This document shows positions 49,737 to 58,312 of a stretch of 64,000 nucleotides of DNA, piece by piece. The notes under the pieces are model-generated. The model worked only from the letters and a program-made list of their open reading frames with translations. It did no database searches and was not told the origin of the DNA. How positions within the stretch are numbered: the stretch's first letter is position 1; each line of letters starts with the position of its first letter. The stretch is from a virus: positions 1 through 64,000 of the IMG/VR virus record IMGVR_UViG_3300033571_011685; one strand, 5' to 3'. The position numbers and the translations under genes are program-made.

Positions 49737-49931
49737 TTAGAATTCGCCGTCTGCAAGCTTAGCTTTCTTGTCTGCTTTATTCTGAAGCTTCTTCAGCTCA
49801 GCTTGAAGATCGGCGTTCTGTTTTTCAAGAAGAGCAATCTTGCTCTCGGCCATGATCTCTCTTAATGTAACATCGACTAACTTATTCTTCATGGTCTCGA
49901 TGTAAATATTTACGAATTCTACGTCATTCAC
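49737..49931 (-). CDS. Small coiled-coil protein (64 aa)
   Basis: The sequence VEFVNIYIETMKNKLVDVTL and the coiled coil LLEKQNADLQAELKKLQNKA are like small proteins found among fibre genes of T4-like cyanophages. It ends LADGEF, similar to the ends of two neighbouring structural proteins. It could be a fibre-assembly helper. Confidence 0.6.
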   Translation of the reverse strand: MNDVEFVNIYIETMKNKLVDVTLREIMAESKIALLEKQNADLQAELKKLQNKADKKAKLADGEF

Positions 49932-49979
49932 TGTTTACATTCCCGTACAATTGTGTATAATGGGATTATCCCCTAATAA

Positions 49980-51989
49980 TTAGAACGTTCCGCCATCCAG
50001 AGAATTCCAAACAGGAATTCCTGAAGCCATCTGAAGGACCGTGCCCTCAGTATTGGCTGCCAACTTGGCCAGCGTATTTGTAGCTGAAGCATAGATCAAG
50101 TCGCCAGTGGCGTACGTATTCAAGCCTGTACCGCCAGAAGTCGGCGCCAAAGCTGTTGCCAATGTAAGCGAGTTGGCAGTGATAGACACTGCTACCGTTG
50201 AGTTGGCTGTTATCGAGACGTTTGTGGCATTAGCGACAAAAGCACCAGTGGTTAGATATGCTTCAAGTGTGGCTAGAGTGTAACCTGTAGCAGCAGTATT
50301 GACTGTAGTCGAGGGTTCTTCGGCCGAACCTGTGAAGAGTTTATAGACACCGTCGGTGGCATCTCTGAAAAGACCGGTAAACTTGGCTCCAGTGGCTCCA
50401 TACTGTCCGTATAGACCGATGTCAAGGATGTCTGTGGACGAGTTGCCGTTGGCAAGTTCGATCAGAGAATCTTTTACTGTCAGGTTTGTGGTGTCGACCG
50501 TCGTCAGAGTACCTAGAACGTTTAGGTTTCCTGACAATGATAAGTCAGTGATCGACAGAGCCGAGTTGACGTGCACACCGGTGCTGTTCAGAGTCAGTGT
50601 AGAACCAGTGGTCAGAGTGACAGCGTCGGCAAGTACACTGATACCGTTAGCCGCACCCACATGTACGCCCGTGGCATTAGATACTAGGCCGTCGCCACCT
50701 ACTACATTGATGCCAGATGCATCGACTGAGATGCCGTTGGCACCGTCCGCAAATACGCCTGTCGAGTTGGCAATGATACCGTTGTTGGCTACGACTGCGA
50801 TCGTAGGTGTTCCGCCTTCTGTAGTAGAAGATCCAGAAATACCTACACCGGCAGAGATTGTAGCTACATAGTTGCCAGACGTCTGTGTGCCTAGAGCGAC
50901 GTCGCCTGACAATTGTGAGGTGGCGATAGAGAGCGTCGCATCGTTGACGTATAGGCCAGTGGCATTGGCGATCAGTGTGGAGTCGCCAGATACGTTGATG
51001 AAGACGCCTGTAGAATTCGCTACAAGACCAGAGTTGGCAAGGACGTTAACTCCGTCAGCCGTTACGCTGATACCGTTTGCTCCATCTACCGAGACAGTGT
51101 CTGTAGCTACCGTGATACCGTTTCCAGCACCGACGTCGAGAGTCACGTCTCCTGAACTGCCACCACCCGTCAGACCGTTGCCGGCCGTTACACCAGTGAC
51201 GTCGCCTGTAGTAGGCGTAGTCCAGTAAACTGTAGATCCGTTGGATGTCAGAACTTGACCAGCTGTACCAAGGCCACCGTTGGCTGAGATGCCAGTAGTA
51301 GTTCCGATAGTAAGTTGAGTGCTGTTGGCGATTATCGAGCTGCCTACACTAATTATGGCAGCGTTGACAGTCGATGTAGCAAAGACGTTAGCTGTAGTAA
51401 GGGTTGTGCCGGTCAAAGACGAATATACAGAGTCATTGCCAGCAGCAAGATCTGTAGTATTGATACGACCAGAAACACCGACTCCACCCGCGACTGTGAG
51501 AGCGCCTGTTGTGGTATTGGAACTGGTCGTAGTGCCAGTGATAGCAGCATTTCCTACAGAGACTTTGTCGGTCGTCTTATTATAGGTAAATCCAGCGTCA
51601 CCCGCCAGAGAACCGCCATCGTTAAACTGAACTTGTGTGTCAGAACCTGCAACGCCAGATGTGGGAGTAGCCCAATATACACCGCCAGTAGAGTTTGATG
51701 ATAGAACCTGTCCACCTGTACCAGAAGCTCCGTTGGCATAGATATAGGATGGTTGAAGGTTGGCAACGATGATCTTATCGATACCAGAGGTCGAGTTGGC
51801 GACTAGGGCCTGATTGGCCGTAAGTACACCAGGATTTCTCAGACCGCCGATAGCGACCGATGTTCCGTTTCCGTTAGGCGCACCAATAAAGAGTACTTCA
51901 CTCGCCGAGGTATAAGCTAGCTCGCCGTTGGCAAGTCCTGTGACTGTACCGTTGGCGGTAGACCTTTTGATTTGAATCTTATTGGCCAC
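49980..51989 (-). CDS. Tail fibre, beta-helix type (669 aa)
   Basis: The GTG start at 51989 has GGAG 9 nt upstream. The N-terminal adaptor ANKIQIKRSTANGTV, GELAYTSASEVLFIG is a common phage fibre start. The body holds repeats around ANGISVxADGVNV and GLVxNSTGVxV, about 20 residues each, typical of beta-helix or trimeric fibre shafts. The C-terminus ends NSLDGGTF. No S74 domain is seen. Confidence 0.8.
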   Translation of the reverse strand: MANKIQIKRSTANGTVTGLANGELAYTSASEVLFIGAPNGNGTSVAIGGLRNPGVLTANQALVANSTSGIDKIIVANLQPSYIYANGASGTGGQVLSSNSTGGVYWATPTSGVAGSDTQVQFNDGGSLAGDAGFTYNKTTDKVSVGNAAITGTTTSSNTTTGALTVAGGVGVSGRINTTDLAAGNDSVYSSLTGTTLTTANVFATSTVNAAIISVGSSIIANSTQLTIGTTTGISANGGLGTAGQVLTSNGSTVYWTTPTTGDVTGVTAGNGLTGGGSSGDVTLDVGAGNGITVATDTVSVDGANGISVTADGVNVLANSGLVANSTGVFINVSGDSTLIANATGLYVNDATLSIATSQLSGDVALGTQTSGNYVATISAGVGISGSSTTEGGTPTIAVVANNGIIANSTGVFADGANGISVDASGINVVGGDGLVSNATGVHVGAANGISVLADAVTLTTGSTLTLNSTGVHVNSALSITDLSLSGNLNVLGTLTTVDTTNLTVKDSLIELANGNSSTDILDIGLYGQYGATGAKFTGLFRDATDGVYKLFTGSAEEPSTTVNTAATGYTLATLEAYLTTGAFVANATNVSITANSTVAVSITANSLTLATALAPTSGGTGLNTYATGDLIYASATNTLAKLAANTEGTVLQMASGIPVWNSLDGGTF

Positions 51990-51990
51990 T

Positions 51991-52257
51991 TTAGAATTCT
52001 CCGCCGTCTAGTTGTAGGTTTTCGGTGGTTAAGTCACCGACATCTAATTTTCTTACCTCATATTTATCTCTGGAAGTATTATACACCAGAGTTGCACCAT
52101 TGGAGACGTCGATCTCGTCAACGTCTGTAATATCTTCTATGCTTCTGATCTCTGTGACTTGATTCTTGAGTGTGATAGGCGCAGAAGGAGTCATGGCAGC
52201 GCCAGTACCAACGACTTTAACCTTCTGCGTCGTAGTTCTGGCTATCTGGGCTTTCAT
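51991..52257 (-). CDS. Small virion protein ending DGGEF (88 aa)
   Basis: It starts MKAQIARTTTQKVKVVGTG and ends LTTENLQLDGGEF. It looks like a short connector or baseplate-associated subunit. It lies 1 base before the fibre start at 51989, and its last codons hold that gene's ribosome-binding site. Function inferred from location. Confidence 0.55.
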   Translation of the reverse strand: MKAQIARTTTQKVKVVGTGAAMTPSAPITLKNQVTEIRSIEDITDVDEIDVSNGATLVYNTSRDKYEVRKLDVGDLTTENLQLDGGEF

Positions 52258-52260
52258 GGC

Positions 52261-52587
52261 TTACCTCGTAACTTGTGGAGTTACAGTGACCAAACCTTCG
52301 ATGATTCTCGTGACGACTGAACCGTTCGTGATCTCACAGTCGTATACGTATCTGCCAGCAGCGATATTGGCTGTAGTGTTGGCTGTCATAGAGAGCGTGA
52401 CTTCGCCGGCTGCCCCATTGACCGCGACAGTAAAGGCGGTAGATGTCAGAGAAGTGTAGTGTTTGCGTAGCTGAGCTGCACCTGTATACCCAGCAAGGTT
52501 TACAGGCTCATCGTCGTCGTCTGTTACGTTGATGGTAGTCTCGAAGCTCGCGCCTTGATCTATTACCAGATTGCCTTTAATTGCCAT
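52261..52587 (-). CDS. Ig-like/beta virion protein (108 aa)
   Basis: GNLVIDQGASFETTINVTDD, then DEPVNLAGYTGAAQLRKHY, then ANIAAGRYVYDCEI is a known pattern of small beta-sandwich proteins near phage baseplate and fibre genes (BppU-like N-terminal domain). A late promoter lies 22 bases upstream and GAGG precedes the ATG. Confidence 0.6.
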   Translation of the reverse strand: MAIKGNLVIDQGASFETTINVTDDDDEPVNLAGYTGAAQLRKHYTSLTSTAFTVAVNGAAGEVTLSMTANTTANIAAGRYVYDCEITNGSVVTRIIEGLVTVTPQVTR

Positions 52588-52609
52588 GATGCCTCTCGCT
52601 AGTTCTTCT

Positions 52610-52617
52610 TATTTATA
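52610..52617 (-). promoter_or_regulatory. Late promoter TATAAATA within 3' end of upstream gene
   Basis: Exact TATAAATA on minus, 22 bases before the ATG at 52587 and overlapping the stop at 52613. Confidence 0.65.
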
Positions 52618-54778
52618 AAAGAACCTTGCTCTTTGAGGAGATTGATTTCAACTCAGAAGTTTCAAGGTCGCCCAATTCGATGGCTTCCCAAGTAGTTCCG
52701 TTTGTAGAAGCCAAAATAGGATAAAGAATGTCGTCTGTAATGATATAGAAACGATTGAGGGTTGTAGAGAATGTGATGTCCACGATGTTTGTAGAAGGAT
52801 CTAGAGCTTGAATTGCTCCGGATGATTCTCCAGTATTTGACCACGTAGCTCCGCCGTCTGTGCTGGTTACTAGACCGCGCGATTCTCCTACTGCCACCAA
52901 AATACTTGCAGTGGGGCTATACTCTACTGCATTAAAGTTAAACGAGTCTAGAGCAGTGCCTGTATATGCACCCTCATAAGACGTGCTATACGTTCCAGTA
53001 TATCCACCGGTATATGTAACTTCATACGAAGTAGTGTAAACTGTATCATATGTAGAAGTATAGTCTCCTTCATATGTATTGACATACGTACCAGCGTAAC
53101 TTGTTTCATATAGGCCGCTCGTAGTGGGGCTAACAAAAGTTCCGATATAAGTTAGATCGTACGCTGTTTCATATGGTATCGGATCGGCAAAGCTATTTGT
53201 GTAGAGTGTGGCATATAACGCTGGAGTTATGAATGCTGGGCCAAGATAGTCTGTGCTACTGTCATATCCGACTCCAGCCCCCTGCGTATAAGTGGCCGTA
53301 AAGTTCGCAGGACCCTGAAACTCTCCTACATCTTTAGTACCATTAAAGAACACTACTCCTTGGAAAAAATCAAATCCTGTTCCAGAATAAGTCATTATAT
53401 ATGAAATACTACTTCCTGAGTCGTAAATGATTCCGCTATTATAGACGGGTTCATAAGCACCTGCATACAAATCGTCAGTGTAGTCAGTACCATAATCATG
53501 CGAGTATGTTGCTATATAAGTCGTCGTAAATGTTGCTCCAATGTACTCGTTCTCATACGTAATACCACCGAAAGTAGGTCCAGCATACTGTTGAGTAAAT
53601 GGAGTTGATCCATCAAAATTAGCATTGAAAGATCCGAGATACGTGAGATCAAAGGCTGCATCATAGTTGGTGTCAAATGTAGTAGATTGATACTCGTTGA
53701 TGTCAGCAAAAATGGTGCCGTCATAAGAGGTAGCAAATTCTTGACCGTACTGCGCTAGACCATATCCTGTAAAGGCCGTTCCTCCATATACAAGATCCTG
53801 ATAGCCTCCAGTGACATATGCGTCGTACGAAGTTCCACCAAAATTATCTAGATCTGCGACTGCTCCAGGTCCAACGTAAGTAGTTGCTGGACCATCATAG
53901 AATGTAGAGTAGTCTATGTTATAGATTGTTTCTGCTATTTCATACTCACTTGCACTATACGAATCATACGATATATTAGGCCCGGCGTAGCTTAAAGCAC
54001 CAAGGTAGGACGGCACGCCAGCTACATACGCGGTATCATTTGAATAATTTGCTTCGTATACAATATCATATACTGTGTTATCATAGTTAGTGACAGAGGG
54101 GATATATCCCAAATCCCACATACTCAATGGATTTCTAGCATAGAGAAGTCCACCCCCGCTGCATGCAGCCACAAACGTGTTACTGGATGAGTCGAAAGTG
54201 ATATCTTTGATGTCGACGTTTGTGGGCATGTCGACTTTGGTCCATGACCCGGGGATGCCTGTACTAGAGACAAACATAGTACCAGCATCGCCTGCCGCGA
54301 GATAGAGATCACGAGTGGTAGAGTAGTATGCTGCGTTTAGTTTATCTCCCGGAGTAAGATTGGTATCGTTCCAACTACTTACACCAGTCTCTGAGTCGAC
54401 TACAAAAGCATCTAAATACTTGCCGCCTACAACGATCCACTTGGCTTTAGTGGTACCGTCGGCATTCTCGTTGACGACGATATCATTGAGATCGTAGTTA
54501 TAACTACCTGCAGCGTCGAGCCACAACTCTCCACTAGTTCTACTATAATAGATATTTCTGTTGGGCGTCTCTGTAGTAGTCGCGACGAGCAAGTCTGATA
54601 CAGCAAAGATCTTATTAAAATCTACTGCAACGTTTGTGATTCTTTCGTTCCACGTGACGCCGTCGTTACTTCTATAGATGGCAGCTTTTCCATCCGTAGT
54701 CTTTCCTGCAACGACTAACTCGAAAGCAATGGTGGTTTGAGATGATGATGCCAGCATTGCCAGCATAGCGCCGCTCAT
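52613..54778 (-). CDS. BNR beta-propeller interrupted by aromatic tetrad repeat
   Basis: 721 aa in three parts. Residues 1 to about 224 carry Asp-box/BNR-type blades (YRSNDGVTWNE, STGIPGSWTKVDMP). Residues about 225-608 are Tyr-rich tetrad sequence, with an unbroken run of 13 at 557-605. Residues 609-721 return to propeller blades (TSTDGGATWSNTGE, ASTNGTTWEAIEL). The repeat domain is therefore inserted into the propeller. A block with FFQGVVFFNGTKDVGEFQGP is shared with the protein at 46170-48239. Probably an exposed, receptor-binding tail component. Confidence 0.75.
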   Translation of the reverse strand: MSGAMLAMLASSSQTTIAFELVVAGKTTDGKAAIYRSNDGVTWNERITNVAVDFNKIFAVSDLLVATTTETPNRNIYYSRTSGELWLDAAGSYNYDLNDIVVNENADGTTKAKWIVVGGKYLDAFVVDSETGVSSWNDTNLTPGDKLNAAYYSTTRDLYLAAGDAGTMFVSSTGIPGSWTKVDMPTNVDIKDITFDSSSNTFVAACSGGGLLYARNPLSMWDLGYIPSVTNYDNTVYDIVYEANYSNDTAYVAGVPSYLGALSYAGPNISYDSYSASEYEIAETIYNIDYSTFYDGPATTYVGPGAVADLDNFGGTSYDAYVTGGYQDLVYGGTAFTGYGLAQYGQEFATSYDGTIFADINEYQSTTFDTNYDAAFDLTYLGSFNANFDGSTPFTQQYAGPTFGGITYENEYIGATFTTTYIATYSHDYGTDYTDDLYAGAYEPVYNSGIIYDSGSSISYIMTYSGTGFDFFQGVVFFNGTKDVGEFQGPANFTATYTQGAGVGYDSSTDYLGPAFITPALYATLYTNSFADPIPYETAYDLTYIGTFVSPTTSGLYETSYAGTYVNTYEGDYTSTYDTVYTTSYEVTYTGGYTGTYSTSYEGAYTGTALDSFNFNAVEYSPTASILVAVGESRGLVTSTDGGATWSNTGESSGAIQALDPSTNIVDITFSTTLNRFYIITDDILYPILASTNGTTWEAIELGDLETSELKSISSKSKVLL
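52964..53110 (-). repeat. Aromatic tetrad run (13 units)
   Basis: Encodes residues 557-605 of the propeller protein with Tyr at every fourth position (YETS, YAGT, YVNT, YEGD and so on). Same repeat type as in the gene at 46170-48239. Confidence 0.85.
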
Positions 54779-54779
54779 A

Positions 54780-55532
54780 TTACAGTACTCCGGCGCCTGA
54801 GATATACCAAATATTAGTCTCTGTCTGAATGAGTGTCACTATAGCATTGTTAGAGATAGTGCGAGTAGAACCTGTAGTTGTAGATTGACCGCCCAATCTA
54901 AACTCGACGCCAGCTGCATTAGCGAGATACATCGTGTTGCCAGCGTTGATAATCATGATAGCTTCATGGAGCGGAATGTTTACTGTGGCATTATTTGCGA
55001 CAGTCAACGTCCAAGTTCCTGAGGTATTTGTTCCGTATACGTGATGAGCTACGTCGTTTGCCGCCAGAGTATAGTCTGTGTTCTTGACTCGCTGCGGAAT
55101 ATTTCTGTAGCCGATCTTGACATTGTTGACAGTGCTGTTAGCTCCTGACAGAGCTAAGTTGCCTGTAACATCTACTAACGAAGTATTAACCGCTACTAGA
55201 CCTACCAAATTAGCAGTGGTAGATACGTTGAAAGCAGCGGTATTGATCTGAACGTTGGCGTTTAGAGTCGCCACGTTGACTGTATTACTGACACCTACAC
55301 GAGAAGTAATGTTCAATGTGTTGGAGGTGGTATTGTTACCTCCACGCAGCGCATCTTCGGCCACCAAAGTATTGGCGGAAAATATACCAAATACTCTGGC
55401 ATTACCAGTAGTCGTCGCTAAAGTAGAGTTGGCCGTGACGATGTTATTGGAAACATAAGTCGCGACTTCATTTACTTTATCGAAGTAGTCTTTAAATGTC
55501 GCTGTCGCGATGTCTACATTAGCTACGGCCAT
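54780..55532 (-). CDS. Virion structural protein (250 aa)
   Basis: Ala/Thr/Asn-rich N-terminal half with shaft-like repeats (NTLNITSRVGVSNTVNVATL), and a C-terminal globular part (DYTLAANDVAHHVYGTNTSG, TWTLTVANNATVNIP, EAIMIINAGN) like small phage fibre head domains. GGAAG precedes the ATG. It overlaps the upstream coiled-coil gene by 14 bases. Confidence 0.65.
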   Translation of the reverse strand: MAVANVDIATATFKDYFDKVNEVATYVSNNIVTANSTLATTTGNARVFGIFSANTLVAEDALRGGNNTTSNTLNITSRVGVSNTVNVATLNANVQINTAAFNVSTTANLVGLVAVNTSLVDVTGNLALSGANSTVNNVKIGYRNIPQRVKNTDYTLAANDVAHHVYGTNTSGTWTLTVANNATVNIPLHEAIMIINAGNTMYLANAAGVEFRLGGQSTTTGSTRTISNNAIVTLIQTETNIWYISGAGVL

Positions 55533-55737
55533 TGTTTCTTCCGTTTAAAAATTCCATCAAAAGATTCTTGATGTCTTTAATCTCTGATTCCAGATCTTCA
55601 ACCTTTTGTTCGAAGCTCTGTTTCTCTTTGGCGAGTCTTCTTTCATTCAGAATTCTCTGATAGTCAGCATCATTAGTATTTATGACTGCACCTTCAGGCG
55701 TTTTAAAATAGCCAGGGATGTCGGTCTTTACTAACAT
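55519..55737 (-). CDS. Small coiled-coil virion-associated protein (72 aa)
   Basis: The N-terminal KTDIPGYFKTPEGAVINTND is followed by a strong coiled coil (FEQKVEDLESEIKDIKNLLM). Similar small proteins lie among the structural genes of T4-like phages of cyanobacteria. The start overlaps the upstream stop (TAATG). Confidence 0.65.
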   Translation of the reverse strand: MLVKTDIPGYFKTPEGAVINTNDADYQRILNERRLAKEKQSFEQKVEDLESEIKDIKNLLMEFLNGRNNGRS

Positions 55738-58265
55738 TATGCAGAGACTCCTACGACTTGAACTGTGTCTACCTTGGGAACGACTTGCACAGAAGGAGAC
55801 AGCAGCACGATCTTAAGCTGTACAGAGTCGTACGTATCATACTCTTGTCTAGAGGCAGAGTAGTAACGAACGATGCCGTCGTTCTGAACGTTTGTGAAAG
55901 CGATTTCAGGATAGAGGACACGATCGATTTTAAATCCAGAACCAGCCATGCTATTGTTGCTGATAGGTTGAGACAACACGATGGCTGTAGAGTTAACTGA
56001 TGCGGCAACAGCGACTTGATAGTTATCAGGAAACAGATCGCTGTAGATACGAATCACGTCGTTGTTGACTAGATACGTTGTTGGATTTACGTCTACTGCA
56101 GCCACGACACTATTAGAAACCTGTGTTACGAAGGATCCAGCGAGAGTGTTTGCTGTCTCGGAATACTTAGGCAGCGAGTAAGTATATTCGGTGTATGACT
56201 CTACTTCTGGGTTGCCGTAGATGTTGGCGTTCTCAGTAATTACAAGAGGAGTCCAAGCTTTGTCATCAAAGGTTTCAGGATCTTGACTATTGTAGAGCTT
56301 GGCATACACACGAATATCAGTAGCTCTGGCGCTAGGGACTACCTCTAATTCTGGATCCCAACAAATAGCTTCATTGACCTTTGGTCTATATCCTGTAACA
56401 TATACCTTGAGATCTTCTGCAAACCGATTGTTGGCAAAAGTCAGTTTCTTGGCAATGTGCTTGCTCTTTGCAATACCTTTATTTCCGACTTCAGTATCGA
56501 CAGAAAGGTTGTTATTGCGCTGAGTAGCGTCATTGACAGTTAGTTTGTACGTATTGTCAATGATGTATTGGTTAATGACGATATTGGGATCAGGGATTCC
56601 TGCATCGTCTCCTCCATCTACTGGGCTTGGGCACCGAGTGTCTGGAAAAACGAAGGTGTTAGAAGTAACAGTAGTGTTAACTCCAGGAATATTTCTCTTC
56701 TTAAATCTAATGATCTTTCTGACTGATCTGCTCTTCTCGGCACCTTCTCCGAGAAAATCGTGCTGACACTCAACAGATCTAGAAAGGACGCGAGCTCTGT
56801 ACTTTCTCATCGCGTTGCGCTCTTTATTTCTAAGCGCAGCCTTATGACCTTCTACGTTAGACGTATCTAAGTTGTATGCACCGTTAGATTGTCTGTTGAC
56901 AAACAGGTGTTCGGTTACGACGTCGACGTCTCCGTGTCCAGGACGAATGTTAAACATAGGAATATGCTCAGACACGGGAAGCTCTTCAAAGTTGTCGATA
57001 TAGACGCTGGCTCCTGTCATCACACCTATGATTTGAGAGTTGACAGAAAATCTAAACGTCGAGTTGGCAGCGTTACTGTTGCTTAGAACAAGCCTACGAC
57101 GAGCTTTATTGAAATCCTCTACAGTGCCAACGACGGTGTCTAAGATCTTGGCATTTGCTGAAGTAAATGAAGGAGGCTCAACTAGGACCATGGCAGTAGA
57201 GTTGATGACATAGTCTATAGTCAGCGCATCGAACTCTGCGTTTGCTCCAGCTCTAGGGCCTGTATCGTCTCTAAAAATTAGAACGTCAGACTTTAAGTTA
57301 TCAAAAGAAGTCCCTACGCCGAGGATAGTCGTATTTCCTTTCGTAAAGGATACGTTGCCAGCAATGGGATCGGTCTGTTGATAGACGTATTCTCCTCCCA
57401 GAAATTCGCGACCGTTTGTAGTGATGCTTTTGTATGCAAAGGTGGGAAGACTGGAATTTTGAGAAGACTTGACTTTCAAGAATTCGTACGGTTTGTTGAC
57501 GAAAACTTGTTCTCTGACGTCAGAGTTGGCAGACAACTTTAATGCATTGACACGAAACTTGAGGTCACGATCTATGATAGGCTTTATTCCACCCGCTTCG
57601 TCGTTTGTCCTTCTGTAATACTTACCTCCATGACGATGTTTATAGAGGCCAGAAGATTTAATTCCTGGAAGATCGAAAGTCACGTCTGTCGTAGCACCGA
57701 CGCCCACCTCAGGAACACCGATCTGATTCTTACAAGTCACATAGCCTGGATCTTCGTGCTTGATAATGATAGCATAGTGCTTATTGACTTTAAGTCTTAT
57801 CTTACCTAAGAGAACCTTGGTATAGATGTCTTTGCCGCTGCCGACGTTGATGTCATGATAACGTAGGCGTCTAATCGTGTGTGGAATAATCCTATCTACT
57901 CGTGGCTTTTCGTCTTCGACTTCAGCTAGAGCAACGACTACTCCTGGCTCTTCAATACCAGAAGCGTTCTTGACAGGATCTGGCTTCATATCAAAGAATA
58001 TGTCTATAGAACTGATAGTAGTCTCTTGAATGCCGAAGACTTTATCGTCTGTTATGATAAATGTCTGAGCTTCATCAAAGTCTGCGAAGTCTTCGTGAGT
58101 AGACGCTGATTTGGTTTCAGGAGTATCACCGACAAGAAGAACGTTGGAGGCAATAAATGTGTTAGTGCCAGCAGCAGAGGTCGGATTCGGAGCAGTACTG
58201 CCTCCGCCCAAATACTCTAGAAGACCTTCTTGTTTGTTGTAACTTGTAAAATCTATCAGCTTCAT
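55737..58265 (-). CDS. Large virion structural protein (842 aa)
   Basis: Mostly beta, with KLIDFTSYNKQEGLLEYLGG at the N-terminus, a conserved-looking IPHTIRRLRYHDINVGSG, and two segments resembling the module in the giant neighbour (YVINSTAMVLV, AASVNSTAIVLS). Its location between fibre genes and the giant protein suggests a baseplate or side-tail component of the kind cyanophages carry. A late promoter lies upstream. No T4 counterpart is clear. Confidence 0.7.
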   Translation of the reverse strand: MKLIDFTSYNKQEGLLEYLGGGSTAPNPTSAAGTNTFIASNVLLVGDTPETKSASTHEDFADFDEAQTFIITDDKVFGIQETTISSIDIFFDMKPDPVKNASGIEEPGVVVALAEVEDEKPRVDRIIPHTIRRLRYHDINVGSGKDIYTKVLLGKIRLKVNKHYAIIIKHEDPGYVTCKNQIGVPEVGVGATTDVTFDLPGIKSSGLYKHRHGGKYYRRTNDEAGGIKPIIDRDLKFRVNALKLSANSDVREQVFVNKPYEFLKVKSSQNSSLPTFAYKSITTNGREFLGGEYVYQQTDPIAGNVSFTKGNTTILGVGTSFDNLKSDVLIFRDDTGPRAGANAEFDALTIDYVINSTAMVLVEPPSFTSANAKILDTVVGTVEDFNKARRRLVLSNSNAANSTFRFSVNSQIIGVMTGASVYIDNFEELPVSEHIPMFNIRPGHGDVDVVTEHLFVNRQSNGAYNLDTSNVEGHKAALRNKERNAMRKYRARVLSRSVECQHDFLGEGAEKSRSVRKIIRFKKRNIPGVNTTVTSNTFVFPDTRCPSPVDGGDDAGIPDPNIVINQYIIDNTYKLTVNDATQRNNNLSVDTEVGNKGIAKSKHIAKKLTFANNRFAEDLKVYVTGYRPKVNEAICWDPELEVVPSARATDIRVYAKLYNSQDPETFDDKAWTPLVITENANIYGNPEVESYTEYTYSLPKYSETANTLAGSFVTQVSNSVVAAVDVNPTTYLVNNDVIRIYSDLFPDNYQVAVAASVNSTAIVLSQPISNNSMAGSGFKIDRVLYPEIAFTNVQNDGIVRYYSASRQEYDTYDSVQLKIVLLSPSVQVVPKVDTVQVVGVSA

Positions 58266-58290
58266 GTTTAAAATGCCTATTTGTTTTGAC

Positions 58291-58298
58291 TATTTATA
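58291..58298 (-). promoter_or_regulatory. Late promoter TATAAATA before 842-aa gene
   Basis: Exact TATAAATA on minus, 25 bases before the ATG at 58265, just after the stop of the giant gene. Confidence 0.7.
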
Positions 58299-58312
58299 GA
58301 GACGTCCATAAA

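Noticed and set aside
51315-51698. Plus-strand ORFs antisense to the beta-helix fibre
   Set aside because: They arise from the biased codons of the fibre repeats; no ribosome-binding site, and no coding genes on plus nearby.
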